Of a DNA stretch of 64,000 bases, positions 34,404 through 45,375 are shown piece after piece (the stretch's first letter is position 1; each line of letters opens with the position of its first letter). Below the pieces are notes generated by a model that saw nothing but the letters and a program-made list of their open reading frames with translations, made no database searches and was not told the origin of the DNA. The translations under genes were made by a program, and so were the position numbers. This stretch comes from VFBF01 sp964530695 (GTDB lineage: Bacteria; Pseudomonadota; Alphaproteobacteria; Caulobacterales; Aquidulcibacteraceae): positions 3,702-67,701 of the forward strand of contig CAZGYQ010000005.1 of assembly GCA_964530695.1 (NCBI GenBank), written 5' to 3'.

Positions 34404-35978
34404 CTAGTCGCCGACGTCTTCCAGGAAGGCGCCATTGCGCGCGACGGGCCGGAAGCCTGAAGCCTCCGCGAGATCGAGAACGCGCGTCTTGCGGGGCCCC
34501 AGGGCGACTTCGATGGGCGCGAGCGGTGTAAACTGCGCGAAGTCGGCAGCCAGGAAGTGCGCGTAGCGTGGCGACATCTGGACGACGAGCGCCTTGCCGT
34601 CGAACGCCGGCGTCATCGGCGCCGTCGCCTCGGCGTGATTGCCCGGCGCGTCGCGCAGCACCCAGATCCGCACCGGCGGCAGATCCTTGCGATCGCGCCA
34701 TTCGTACGCGAGTTCGAAGAAGGCGTGGCGGTGATCGACGAGCACGGCGGTGTAGGCTTCCGACTGCGCCCGCTCGGCGATGAGGCGCGCGGTTTCCTTC
34801 CAGCCCGCCATGCGCTTGAATCCGTTCTCGATGCCGCGGCCGATGACCGGCGTCCGGTAGGCGGCGGTCGGAAACGTCACGAGCGCCAGGAACGCCGCAA
34901 ACAGCGCTGCGTGGGTACGTGTGGACCAGCGCATGAAGGCGCCGCCGGCGAACCGTCCGGCCACCAGCACCACTGCGGCCGGGTAGGCGCTGGCGGCCCA
35001 GTTTCCGTGCGCGCGGCTAATCAGGGCCTGCGTCACGATGATCGCCAGCGGCGGCGCCGCGAACGCCAGCAGGAACCGCGCGCGTTCGTCGAGCACCCGC
35101 CGCCCGCGTGCGAGTTCGACGAAAATCCAGACCAGCCCGCCCGCAAGCAATCCGGCGACGGCGAACTGGTCGGCGAGGAAGCTGACCAGCTGGTCGATGT
35201 TGAAGAGGTCGCCGCGCCATTCCGCGTTGGCGGCGGTGTGGGCGACGGTCTCGAATTCGTGGGCGGCGTTCCAGGCGATGTTCGGCGCCACGACCGCGGC
35301 GGCGACCGCCAGGGCCGCGGCTCCCCGCCATGAAAGGACCGCCCGCCGCAGGCGCGGCGACCAGATCGCCGCCAGCGCCAGGCACAGCGGAAAATAGAGC
35401 ATGGCGTACTTGGCCAGCACGCCGAGACCGACGGCGAGCCCCGTGAGCAGCGCCCAGCGCATTGCGGGGGGGGACGCCTTCGCGTCGGTCCACCGCCACG
35501 CGGCGTAGAGCGCAAGGGACCACAGCGGCAGGAGCAGGGCGTCGGTCGTGATCACCGCCGAGGAAAGCCAGACCCCCGGCATCAGCAGCCAGCCTAGCCC
35601 CGCCGCCATCGCCGCCGCGTCGCCGTACATGCGCCGGCCCAGCGCGAACAGGGCGAACGCCGCGCCGCCATGCGCGAGCGGGGCGGCGAGGCGCACAGCC
35701 CATGGCGCGTCGCCAAACACCGCGGTTGTCGCGCCAATCGCCCAGGCCACCAGCGGAGGCTTGGAAAAATATCCCCAGTCAAACGTGCGTGACCATGACC
35801 AGTACTGCGCCTCGTCCGGATGCAATCCGAGCGGTGACGCCATGAGTCCCATGAGCCGCAGCGCGAGAATGACAAGCGCCGCGAGGACGAAGCCGCGCAG
35901 CGCCCGGTCCGGCGCGCCCGTGAACGCGCGGCTGTTAGGCGGGGCCGTGTCGCCGGAATCCGCCGCTGGGTTGGCCAT
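34404..35978 (-). CDS. Glycosyltransferase family 39 (ArnT/PMT-like) membrane protein
   Basis: This 524-residue integral-membrane glycosyltransferase has about 10-12 helices. The catalytic loop shows HPDEAQYWSWSRTFDWGYFSKPPLVAW, where the acidic residue and lipid-linked donor site are expected. Members transfer sugars from polyprenyl phosphates to lipid A or proteins. The acceptor cannot be told. ATG at 35978 is the likely start. It lies convergent to the GmrSD-like gene and divergent from the Oar-like receptor. Confidence 0.85.
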   Translation of the reverse strand: MANPAADSGDTAPPNSRAFTGAPDRALRGFVLAALVILALRLMGLMASPLGLHPDEAQYWSWSRTFDWGYFSKPPLVAWAIGATTAVFGDAPWAVRLAAPLAHGGAAFALFALGRRMYGDAAAMAAGLGWLLMPGVWLSSAVITTDALLLPLWSLALYAAWRWTDAKASPPAMRWALLTGLAVGLGVLAKYAMLYFPLCLALAAIWSPRLRRAVLSWRGAAALAVAAAVVAPNIAWNAAHEFETVAHTAANAEWRGDLFNIDQLVSFLADQFAVAGLLAGGLVWIFVELARGRRVLDERARFLLAFAAPPLAIIVTQALISRAHGNWAASAYPAAVVLVAGRFAGGAFMRWSTRTHAALFAAFLALVTFPTAAYRTPVIGRGIENGFKRMAGWKETARLIAERAQSEAYTAVLVDHRHAFFELAYEWRDRKDLPPVRIWVLRDAPGNHAEATAPMTPAFDGKALVVQMSPRYAHFLAADFAQFTPLAPIEVALGPRKTRVLDLAEASGFRPVARNGAFLEDVGD

Positions 35979-36250
35979 GAACGGGACTCGATGCGCGGGA
36001 GGGACGGAAGGACAATAGTCCCTGAAACAGGGCGCGGTGATACCGGGTGCGCGGCGCGGGCGCCACACCAGAAGGCAGATCGTCTCCGGATGGCGCGCCA
36101 AGGCTGCCACGTCAAGAAACCTTCACAAAACTGTTAACGAATGGTGAAACCGGACTTGTAAGCGGCGGCCATGTGGCGATCGAGGGGCGGACATTGAGTC
36201 TGTGCCCTTGGGCATCGCTCTCCATCCGGGCGCAAGCAGGGGTTTTTTTC

Positions 36251-39200
36251 ATGTTCGGCAAGAAGTTTTGGGGCGGCGTCGCCCTTTCGGCGCTTACGGT
36301 AGCGCTGGCTCCGCCTGTCATTGCGCAGGAAACAACCTCGACGGTGCGCGGTTCCGTCGTGAACGCAGAAGGCGCGCCTGTCTCAGGCGCGTCCGTGACC
36401 GTCACGCACGTCCCGACCGGCACAGTCTCCCAGGAATCCAGTCAGTCCGGCGGCCAGTTCGATATTCGCGGCCTGCGCGTCGGCGGACCCTACACGATCG
36501 AGGTCGAGGCGCCGAACTTCACGAAGCAGACGGTGACGGACGTCTTCCTGACGGTTGGCGATTCTTCACGTCTCGTGATCGGCCTTCAGCCGGCTGACAC
36601 GGAAATCGTCGTGACGGCGCAGCGCCGCTCGGGCGCCCAGATTCTTGGCGCCGGAGAGAACCTCAACCGCGACAAAATCCAGGGCGTAGTGTCGATCACG
36701 CGCGACATCCGGGATCTGGCGCGCCAGAGTTCGCTCGTCTCCCAGAACCTTCGCGGCGACGGCGGCATTTCCATCGCGGGTTCCAATCCGCGCACAAACC
36801 GCATCACCATCGACGGCGTGCAGGCGCAGGACAGCTTCGGTCTCAACACTGGCGGCCTGCCGACGCGTCGCGGCCCGGTGTCGCTCGACGCCGTCCAGCA
36901 GTTCTCGGTCACGGCCGTTCCCTATGACGTCATCAACGGCGACTTCATCGGCGGCGCGCTCGATGTCGTCCTGCGTCAGGGCGACAACGATTTCGACGGT
37001 TCGGCGTTCGTCAACTATCTAAACGAAGGTCTCGCGGGCACCCGCATTGCCGGCACGCCGCTCCGTTCGTTCATCACCCAGGAAAATTACGGCGGCACGC
37101 TGCGCGGGCCGATCATCGAGGACAAGCTCTTCTTCGCGTTGTCCTACGAGTATTTCACGTCGGCGGACACAACGAACAACGGCCCTGCTGGCCTCGGCTT
37201 CGTCAACACCATCACCGGCCCGACGGGCGCGCCGATGACGCTGGCGAACATCGCCGCCGTCACGGACGTCCTGTCCGGCGCGACGGGCTATAACTCGCCG
37301 TTCGCATTCGGCGGCATTCCGATCTCGAAGCCAATCGTCGACGAAAAGTACACGGGTCGCTTCGACTGGAACATCAACGAAAATCACCGGGCCTCGGCGA
37401 CCTATCGCTATTCGGAATCCGGCGTCATCCAGCGCACCAATATCGGTGCGACGAGCGCAGGACTCGACTCGCAATGGTATCTGACCGGTGAGGAGGACAC
37501 GACCTACGCTGTTCAGGTCAATTCCGACTGGACCGACAAGCTCTCCACTGAGGTTCGCCTGAGTCAGCGTGACTATCTGCGCCTGCAGGAGCCGCCGTCC
37601 GGCCAGAACTTCGCGGATGTGAGCGTTTGCTCGACGGCTGTCGCCAGCGCTGATACTGGCTCGAATCCGACGCTCACCTGTCGCAACGGGACGCAGACGG
37701 TCGGTGTCGTTCGTTTCGGGCCGGACCAGTTCCGGCACGCAAACAAGCTGGAAACACGCGGGCGGAATGCCGTTGCAACGGCCATCTACGAAGCTGGCGC
37801 ACACACGCTAAAGTTCGGCGGCCAGTGGGACCAGACCGAAATTTTCAACCTCTTCGTGCCGAATAGCGACGGCACCTATTATTTTGACTCCATCGAAGAT
37901 TTCCGTTTGGGCCGTGCAAGCCAGCTCGTCTATCGAAATGCGCTGACGAATAACCCGACGGACGCGGCAGCGAATTTCAAGTACTCGATCATGTCCGGTC
38001 TGGTGCAGGATACGTGGGACGTGACGGACGCCCTCACACTCAACTTCGGCGTCCGATACGACCGCTATTCCACCGATGATAAGCCGCGGCTGAACCCCAA
38101 CTTCGTGAACCGCTTCGGATTCAACAATCAGGAGACTTATGACGGTCGCGACGTGATCATGCCGCGGACGGCCTTCTCCTACGAGCCCTCGGAAAAACTG
38201 CAGATCAGCGGCGGATTCGGCCTTTTCTCGGGCGGTATCCCGGATGTGTTCCTGTCGAATTCATTCTCCAACACCGGTATCATCGACAACACGCTCACGT
38301 TCCAACGGCTCGCTGGCGGCGTGCTTACGGAAACCTCCGGCGCGGTCAATTGCACCACGTCTCCGACGGTGTGCTCGGACGCTCTAAACGTGCTTGTGAA
38401 CCCGAGCTTCGGCACGACCATACCAGCATCCGTTCGTACGGCCCTAGGCGGCACAGCGGCTGCTCTGGTTCCTTCAGAGACCAACTCGATCGACCGGGAT
38501 TTCGAAATTCCGTCGGATTGGCGCGCCAGCGTCGCGTTCAAGTACGAGGTTTTCAACGGCTGGAACCTTGGTTTCGATGCGGTCGCAGTGAGAAACCAGA
38601 ATGGTCTCGCATTCCGCGATTTGCGTGCGCAACCTCTTTTCGTGAATGGCGCGCGCGCCCTTACGCCCGACGGTCGCGTCCGCTACGACGGCCTTACAAA
38701 CGCCCAGCGCAACAGTGTCGCCGGCGTGGCGCCTGTTCCTGCAGGCATTCCAGTAGAAGCGTCCGGCTCAGCCGCCGGCCGCATTTCCGGCAACCGCGAT
38801 ATTCAGGCGTACAACCCGTCTGCCGGTGATGAAGGGTACGGCGTCACGCTCGCCGTCTCTATCGACAAGGAATGGGACAACGGTCTCAATCTCGGCCTGT
38901 CCTACACGCGTGGAGAGCTGAATGAGTTCGCTGCGTCGGCGCGCTTCTCGTCTACTGCAAGCTCGCTCTACGGCGGGCAGTTCACATCGAAGGATCCAAA
39001 CACGGCGGAATTCGGTCGCAGCCAAGAAGAAGTCCAAGACAACTTCAAGCTCAATGCGGGTTTCCGGCGAAACTTTGTCGGAGACCTGGAGACGCGGTTC
39101 ACCCTGTTTGGCGAGCAACGGTCTGGTCGTCCGACGACGTTCACGATGAACGGCGGCAGCGGTCGAAATGCGACCTTCGGCGTCAATCGCGGCGCTCAGC

Positions 39201-39724
39201 TCGCATACCTCCCTGATCTGTCCGGAGCCGTATCGCAGATTGCGGGCGCCTCTACAGTTACTACCGCCGACGATGCCTTCGGGGTGTCGAGCGACGGTCT
39301 GGTAGCCTTCGACAACGCGACGACGATCGCCAATCTCCGGGGACAGTTGAATCGCTTCGGCCTATCGGGCGGCCGCATTGCCGAACGTTCGAGCTACGAA
39401 AACAGGGAGATCACCCGCTTCGATCTCCAGCTCAGCCAAGAACTGCCGACCATCTTCTTCAAGGAACATCGCGCGTTGCTGACGTTTGACATCGCCAATG
39501 TCGGCAACCTCATCAATGACGACTGGGGTATCGTCGAAGAGTTCTCAGAAGATGTTCGTCTCTTCGACGTTTCATGCGCCGGGTCGGATGGCATCGCGGA
39601 CAATGACGGCGCGGTGACCTGCAACCGCTACCGGATCAGCAACGTCAACACGACACAGGCCGTCACGCGCAACACCGATGCGTCGCGCTGGTTCATCCAG
39701 GTCGGCCTGAAATACGAGTTCTGA
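36251..39724 (+). CDS. Oar-like TonB-dependent receptor with carboxypeptidase-regulatory domain
   Basis: This 1157-residue outer-membrane receptor has a signal peptide ending VIAQE, then a CarboxypepD-regulatory-like domain (about 28-115; VRGSVVNAEGAPVSGASVTV, FDIRGLRVGGPYTIEV). A plug with ITIDGVQAQDSFG and a long barrel follow. Such Oar/OmpA-related receptors occur in Caulobacterales, Sphingomonads and Bacteroidetes; the substrate is unknown. ATG at 36251 is preferred because the signal peptide begins there, though the frame opens at 36047. A strong terminator follows at 39752. Confidence 0.92.
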   Translation: MFGKKFWGGVALSALTVALAPPVIAQETTSTVRGSVVNAEGAPVSGASVTVTHVPTGTVSQESSQSGGQFDIRGLRVGGPYTIEVEAPNFTKQTVTDVFLTVGDSSRLVIGLQPADTEIVVTAQRRSGAQILGAGENLNRDKIQGVVSITRDIRDLARQSSLVSQNLRGDGGISIAGSNPRTNRITIDGVQAQDSFGLNTGGLPTRRGPVSLDAVQQFSVTAVPYDVINGDFIGGALDVVLRQGDNDFDGSAFVNYLNEGLAGTRIAGTPLRSFITQENYGGTLRGPIIEDKLFFALSYEYFTSADTTNNGPAGLGFVNTITGPTGAPMTLANIAAVTDVLSGATGYNSPFAFGGIPISKPIVDEKYTGRFDWNINENHRASATYRYSESGVIQRTNIGATSAGLDSQWYLTGEEDTTYAVQVNSDWTDKLSTEVRLSQRDYLRLQEPPSGQNFADVSVCSTAVASADTGSNPTLTCRNGTQTVGVVRFGPDQFRHANKLETRGRNAVATAIYEAGAHTLKFGGQWDQTEIFNLFVPNSDGTYYFDSIEDFRLGRASQLVYRNALTNNPTDAAANFKYSIMSGLVQDTWDVTDALTLNFGVRYDRYSTDDKPRLNPNFVNRFGFNNQETYDGRDVIMPRTAFSYEPSEKLQISGGFGLFSGGIPDVFLSNSFSNTGIIDNTLTFQRLAGGVLTETSGAVNCTTSPTVCSDALNVLVNPSFGTTIPASVRTALGGTAAALVPSETNSIDRDFEIPSDWRASVAFKYEVFNGWNLGFDAVAVRNQNGLAFRDLRAQPLFVNGARALTPDGRVRYDGLTNAQRNSVAGVAPVPAGIPVEASGSAAGRISGNRDIQAYNPSAGDEGYGVTLAVSIDKEWDNGLNLGLSYTRGELNEFAASARFSSTASSLYGGQFTSKDPNTAEFGRSQEEVQDNFKLNAGFRRNFVGDLETRFTLFGEQRSGRPTTFTMNGGSGRNATFGVNRGAQLAYLPDLSGAVSQIAGASTVTTADDAFGVSSDGLVAFDNATTIANLRGQLNRFGLSGGRIAERSSYENREITRFDLQLSQELPTIFFKEHRALLTFDIANVGNLINDDWGIVEEFSEDVRLFDVSCAGSDGIADNDGAVTCNRYRISNVNTTQAVTRNTDASRWFIQVGLKYEF

Positions 39725-39751
39725 TCTCTCCCTAAACTGCAAGAAACTCGG

Positions 39752-39779
39752 GGCGGCCCTTCGCGGGGCCGCCTCTTTT
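39752..39779 (+). terminator. Rho-independent terminator of the Oar-like receptor
   Basis: GGCGGCCC and a short TTCG-type loop pair with GGGGCCGCC, followed by TCTTTT. It lies 28 bp after the stop. Confidence 0.8.
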
Positions 39780-39846
39780 CGTTCTGGCGGCGGCTCTGCG
39801 CTTCTGCGGTCTTGCATTCCCGCGCCTACGCCGTAGGTAGCCGCCC

Positions 39847-40832
39847 ATGAGCGATATCCGCATTCCGCCCGAATGGGCGCCGCGCCGCGCGCTGTGGACA
39901 GCGTGGCCCTCCGCCGCCGACCTCTGGGAGGGCGACCTCGAACCCGCGCGCGACGAGGTCGCGGCCATGGTGAAGGCGCTCGCGCCGGGTGAGCGCGTGC
40001 GCGTGCTGGCCTCCGGGCCCGAAGCGGCGGCGTCCGCCGTCGGCCGTGTCGGCACCGCCAAGGTCATCGAGGCGAAGTTCGGCGACATCTGGCTGCGCGA
40101 CACCGGCCCCATCTTCGCCCGCGACAGGAAGAAGCCCGTCGCGCTCGGCTTCAGGTTCAACGGCTGGGGCGGCAAGTACCAGCTTGAGGGCGACGACAGC
40201 ATCGGCGCGCGCCTCGCGGAGGAGGCCGGCGCGCCCTACCGCGCGCACCCGTTCGTGCTCGAGGGCGGCGCCATCGAGATGGACGGCGAGGGGACCCTGC
40301 TGACCACCCGCCAATGCCTGCTCAATCCGAACCGAAACGAAGGCTGGGACGAGGCGACGGCCGAGGCCGCGCTGAAGGAGGCGCTCGGCGTGGAGAAGGT
40401 GCTGTGGCTCGACGAGGGCCTCGCCAATGACCACACCGATGGCCACATCGACAATCTCGCACGCTTCGTCGCGCCGGGCGTCGTGGTCTGCCAGGCGCCC
40501 TACAAGAAAGACCCGAACGCCGCTGTGCTCGACCGCATCTTCGAGGCGCTGTCGCAGATGACCGACGCGAAGGGGCGACGCCTGCGCGTGCATCGCATCC
40601 CGTCGCCCGGTCTCGTTCTCGGCGAGGACGACGAGCCCGTGCCCGCGTCGCACATGAATTTCATCATCGGCGTGAAGACCGTCGTCGTGCCGATCTATTC
40701 GGACTCCGCGGACGAAGCCGTGCGCGAACTCGGCGCGCTCTTCCCGGGGCGCAAGGTGATTGGCCTTTCCTCGCACGCCATCCTCACGGGCGGCGGGTCG
40801 TTCCATTGCATCACGCAGCAGGAGCCTTCGTG

Positions 40833-40833
<1 letters not shown>
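39847..40833 (+). CDS. aguA: Agmatine deiminase
   Basis: This 328-residue enzyme converts agmatine to N-carbamoylputrescine. Landmarks are the WLRDTGPIF loop, NDHTDGHIDN with the catalytic His, and the C-terminal nucleophile cysteine in GGGSFHCITQQEP. It fits the pentein fold. It overlaps the next gene as TGATG, and the two enzymes run consecutive steps of putrescine synthesis. Confidence 0.94.
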
Positions 40834-41678
<845 letters not shown>

Positions 41679-41723
41679 ACGTCGACGATTGAATCGAAGA
41701 CCGAACGGGGCGAACAGGGCGCG

Positions 41724-43019
41724 ATGCGGGTTCTGGTTCTCGGCGGCTACGGACTGATCGGGCTCGAAATCGTCCGTCGCCTTCGTGCGGACGGATTTGA
41801 GGTCACGGGGCTCGGGCGTTCGGCAGCGAAGGGCGCGCGCGCTGCGCCCATCGCGTGGATTGGCGCCGACATCGCCGCGCTGACGACGCCTGAGTCCTGG
41901 CGCCCCCACCTTGCAGACATCGACGCCGTCGTGAACGCCTCCGGCGCGCTGCAGGACGGTCTGCGCGACAATCTCACTGCGGTGCAGGACGAGGCGATCC
42001 GCGCGCTGGCGGCCGCCTGCGCACAGTATGGCGTCCATCGCTTCGTGCAGATCTCCGCGCCGGGAGCAGATGCGACTGCCGGGACCGCGTTCATGCGCAC
42101 GAAGGCGGCGGCGGATGACGCCATCAGGACGAGCGCATTGCGCTGGACGATTTTCAAACCCGGCCTCGTCATCAGCGCCAATGCGTATGGCGGCACGCAG
42201 TTGCTGCGCATGCTCGCGGCGGTTCCGGCCATCCAGCCTCTTGTCTTCGGCGATGCGCGCATCCAGACGGTTGCGGCCGATGATGTTGCGGACGCCGTGT
42301 CCTTCGCTTTGTCGCACGAGCAGACGACTGCGCGCCGCACCTTTGATCTCGTGGAACGCACGCCGCACAGGTTGCGCGACATTGTCGGCGCGTTTCGCGC
42401 ATGGATGGGATTTGCGCCGGCGTGGCGCCGGCTGGAGCTCCCGAGGTCAATGGGGTTCGCCATCGCGTCTGTCGCCGATCTCGCAGGCTGGCTCGGCTGG
42501 CGCTCGCCGCTGCGCACCACGGCGTTGCGCGTGCTTGCGCAGGACGTGGCGGGCGATGGCAAGGATTGGGAAGCCGTGCGCGGGCGGGCGCTGAAGTCGC
42601 TCGACGAAACATTGAACGCCCTTCCGGCGACGCTGCAGGAGCGGGTGTCGGCGCGGGCGGGGCTCGTGTTTCCGGTGCTGGCGCTGACGCTCGCGACATT
42701 CTGGCTGGCGTCGGGGCTGATCGGTTTCTGGAAGACGGAAGCGGCGGCGCACGTGCTCGATGGCGCCACCACGCCTGCGACGGCGGCGACGCTCGTCCTC
42801 GCGGGCTCTGTGCTGGACCTGTGCATCGGCGCCAGCCTGCTCGTGCGGCGGTTCACGCGCGCGGCGGCGCTTGCGTCCATCGTCGTGTCGCTCGGCTACC
42901 TCGCGGCGGGGACGTGGCTCACGCCGTACCTGTGGGCCGATCCCCTCGGGCCGTTCGTGAAGATTTTTCCGGCGATGGCGCTCGCGCTCGCCGTCGCTGC
43001 GCTGGCGGAGGAACGCTGA
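41724..43019 (+). CDS. NmrA-like SDR fused to a DoxX-like membrane domain
   Basis: This 431-residue protein has an NAD(P)-binding domain at the N-terminus (LVLGGYGLIGLEIVRRL, then ALQDGLRDNL, ISAPGADATAG) up to about residue 280. Four hydrophobic helices at the C-terminus resemble DoxX-like proteins (about 315-430). The combination suggests a membrane-attached oxidoreductase; substrate unknown. It overlaps the following DUF2269 gene by TGATG. Confidence 0.82.
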   Translation: MRVLVLGGYGLIGLEIVRRLRADGFEVTGLGRSAAKGARAAPIAWIGADIAALTTPESWRPHLADIDAVVNASGALQDGLRDNLTAVQDEAIRALAAACAQYGVHRFVQISAPGADATAGTAFMRTKAAADDAIRTSALRWTIFKPGLVISANAYGGTQLLRMLAAVPAIQPLVFGDARIQTVAADDVADAVSFALSHEQTTARRTFDLVERTPHRLRDIVGAFRAWMGFAPAWRRLELPRSMGFAIASVADLAGWLGWRSPLRTTALRVLAQDVAGDGKDWEAVRGRALKSLDETLNALPATLQERVSARAGLVFPVLALTLATFWLASGLIGFWKTEAAAHVLDGATTPATAATLVLAGSVLDLCIGASLLVRRFTRAAALASIVVSLGYLAAGTWLTPYLWADPLGPFVKIFPAMALALAVAALAEER

Positions 43020-43498
43020 TGGACTGGCTGCATCTGCTGCGCTGGGCGCACGTCATCGGCGCCACAGTGCTGCTCGGCACGGGCGCGGGCATCGCCTTCT
43101 TCATGGTCATGGCGCACCGCACGAGCGACGCGCGGATCGTAGCCCACACGGCCTCGGTCGTGGTGATCGCCGACTGGATCTTCACGGCGTCTGCGGTCGT
43201 CGCGCAACCGGTGACGGGCGTGCTGCTGGCGAACGCCATGGGCTGGCCGCTGTCAGAGGGATGGATCGTCGGGTCCATGGCGCTCTACGTTCTGACGGGC
43301 GCCTTCTGGGTTCCTGTGGTGTGGATGCAGTCGCGCATGCGTGATCTGGCGCGGGCCGCAGCGGCGGAGAACGGGACGCTGCCTGAAGCCTACCAGCGGC
43401 TTTATCGCTTGTGGTTCGCGTGCGGCTTTCCCGCCTTCTTCGCAGTGCTCGCGATTCTGTGGCTGATGACCGCGCGGCCGCACTTCCAACTGTGGTGA
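43019..43498 (+). CDS. DUF2269 family integral membrane protein
   Basis: This 159-residue protein has about four transmembrane helices: WLHLLRWAHVIGATVLLGTGAGIAFFM, IADWIFTASAVVAQPVTGVLL, VGSMALYVLTGAFWVPVVW and FACGFPAFFAVLAILWLM, with internal histidines such as WAHV near the start. The DUF2269 family has no assigned function. It is coupled to the NmrA-DoxX gene, so it may share membrane redox work. Confidence 0.82.
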   Translation: MDWLHLLRWAHVIGATVLLGTGAGIAFFMVMAHRTSDARIVAHTASVVVIADWIFTASAVVAQPVTGVLLANAMGWPLSEGWIVGSMALYVLTGAFWVPVVWMQSRMRDLARAAAAENGTLPEAYQRLYRLWFACGFPAFFAVLAILWLMTARPHFQLW

Positions 43499-43516
43499 GC
43501 CTTCAGGCCAAATGAG

Positions 43517-44293
43517 TCAGGCGAGCACGATCGCCGCACAGTTGCGGCCGTAGTCGCCTTCCTTCTGGTGCACGCTGCGGCGGTGGCTGAAGAGGGCGTG
43601 CTCCTCGGAGTACGTGTCGAGCGGCAGCGTCTCGACAATCGTCACGCCCGCGCGCGCGAGGCGTAGGCGGCAATAGCCGGGCAGGTCGAACTTCAGGCGG
43701 TCGCCTTCGCCGGCGCGGAAGAAGGAGAGACTGTCGGTATCGGCGTTGCGAAACGTCTCAAGGAATTCCGGACCGACCTCGTAGCTGCCTTGCCGGATGC
43801 ACGGGCCGATGGCGGCGACGATCCGGGATGGCTCGGCTCCCGCGCGCTTCATCTCGGTCACGCACGCTTCGAGCACGCCGCCCGCCGCGCCTTTCCAGCC
43901 TGCGTGCGCGGCGCCGACCACGCCGGCCTGATCGTCGGCGAAGAGCACGGGCGTGCAGTCGGCGGAGAGTGCGGTCAGCGCGAGGCCGCGCGTGGCCGTG
44001 ACGAGCGCATCCGCTTGCGGACGTTCGCCTCTCCATGGCCCATCAACGCGCACGGCGACTGCGGAGTGGACCTGATGCAGGCTCAGCAGGTGCGAAGGCG
44101 CCACGCCCAGCGCCTGCGCGATGCGGGCGCGATTCTCGGTCACGTGCGCGTCGTCGTCGCGTGAGCCGGGGCCCGCGTTGAGCGATCCGTAAATGCCCCG
44201 CGATACGCCGCCTTCGCGGCCGAAGAAGCCATGCTTCACGCCCGCAAGCTGCGAGAGCGCAGGCGCAGCGAAGCGGGGCGGGAAATCGCTCAC
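43517..44293 (-). CDS. pgeF: Peptidoglycan editing factor PgeF (YfiH/laccase-domain)
   Basis: This 258-residue protein removes mis-incorporated L-Ser from peptidoglycan precursors in E. coli; other members are adenosine-acting enzymes. Diagnostic motifs are LHQVHSA, ADCTPVLFAD, AHAGWKG and ALFSHRRSVHQKEGDYGRN. Start GTG at 44293 overlaps the methyltransferase stop (GTGA). It is the last gene of the lgt-midA-pgeF chain. Confidence 0.92.
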   Translation of the reverse strand: MSDFPPRFAAPALSQLAGVKHGFFGREGGVSRGIYGSLNAGPGSRDDDAHVTENRARIAQALGVAPSHLLSLHQVHSAVAVRVDGPWRGERPQADALVTATRGLALTALSADCTPVLFADDQAGVVGAAHAGWKGAAGGVLEACVTEMKRAGAEPSRIVAAIGPCIRQGSYEVGPEFLETFRNADTDSLSFFRAGEGDRLKFDLPGYCRLRLARAGVTIVETLPLDTYSEEHALFSHRRSVHQKEGDYGRNCAAIVLA

Positions 44294-45375
44294 GCCGTCC
44301 TCTCGAAGCCGGCGGGCGGCGGCGAATCGCTGGGTGCCAGACATACTGCGTTGAAGAGGACGCCCATCTCGCCCGGCGCCGTCAAGCGATGAAGTTGCGC
44401 GGCGATGGACTGCGCCTTGTCGGGCCGCGCCTTCGCCAGCAGTGCGGCGCGCTCGCGGACGCCAAGTGATTCGAGCCACGCGCCTTGCGCCACAGGCCCG
44501 TGGACCGCGAGGCCCGCATCCCGCGACAGCGCCGCAAGGCGCGGGAAATCCACATGCGCCGTGAGGTCCGCGTCGCCCGGCGCCTCCAGCGGATCGACAC
44601 GTGCGTGACGGCGTACCGCCTGCAAGGTGTCGCCGCCGGTGGTGTCCGCCGCGCCGTAGTCGATGATCAGCGCGCGCCCGGGCCTGTCCGCAAAATGGGT
44701 TGCCAGGCTTGCGACGAACGCTGGCAGCGCGAGTGCGATCTCAGCGATCGCGCCTTCGGCGGCGTCGCGCAGGGCAGGCGGGATCAACGCATCGTCGGAG
44801 AGCGCGTCCTGCGCGAAACCGAACGTCAGCGCGCCGTCGCGCGCGCCCACCAGCCGTTCGCGCCATCCGCCGTCGATGCGTGCGAACTGGCGGATCGGCA
44901 TGCAGTCGAGAAATTCGTTGGCGATGATCAATGTGGGCGCATGCGGCGCATCTTCAAGGCGCGTGATCCACGTGGCATGCGCGCCGATGGCGTCCAGCGC
45001 CTGCGCCTGACGTGCGCGGAGCGTTTCGCTCACTTCGACCAGCGAGATCTGCGCCGCGTCATGGAATCTCGGCACGATCTTCGTCGCGCGCCATGCATCC
45101 GAGATCAGTGTCCCGGCGCCGGGGCCGAGCTCGATCAGGTTGAACGGCGCGGGCGATCCCATCGCCATCCATTCCTGCGCGCACCAGAGCCCGACGAGTT
45201 CACCGAACATCTGGCTGGCTTCGGGGGCGGTGATGAAATCGCCATCCGCCCCGAGCGCGGCCTTCCGCGTGTAGTAGCCGTCCTGCGGATCGTAGAGCGC
45301 GCTGGTCATGTACTGCGCGACCGTCAGCGGGCCGTTCTGCGCAATGAGCGCGAGCAGGCGTTCCCTCAGCGTCAC
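44290..45375 (-). CDS. NDUFAF7/MidA-like SAM-dependent methyltransferase
   Basis: This 361-residue methyltransferase has the class I SAM motif ELGPGAGTL near residue 87 and family sequences MTSALYDPQDGYYT, GDFITAPEASQMFGELVG and IIDYGAADTTGGDTLQ. Eukaryotic NDUFAF7 methylates a complex I subunit arginine; bacterial relatives are less studied. GTG at 45375 overlaps the lgt stop (GTGA). The order lgt, this gene, pgeF recurs in alphaproteobacteria from general knowledge. Confidence 0.9.
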   Translation of the reverse strand: MTLRERLLALIAQNGPLTVAQYMTSALYDPQDGYYTRKAALGADGDFITAPEASQMFGELVGLWCAQEWMAMGSPAPFNLIELGPGAGTLISDAWRATKIVPRFHDAAQISLVEVSETLRARQAQALDAIGAHATWITRLEDAPHAPTLIIANEFLDCMPIRQFARIDGGWRERLVGARDGALTFGFAQDALSDDALIPPALRDAAEGAIAEIALALPAFVASLATHFADRPGRALIIDYGAADTTGGDTLQAVRRHARVDPLEAPGDADLTAHVDFPRLAALSRDAGLAVHGPVAQGAWLESLGVRERAALLAKARPDKAQSIAAQLHRLTAPGEMGVLFNAVCLAPSDSPPPAGFERTA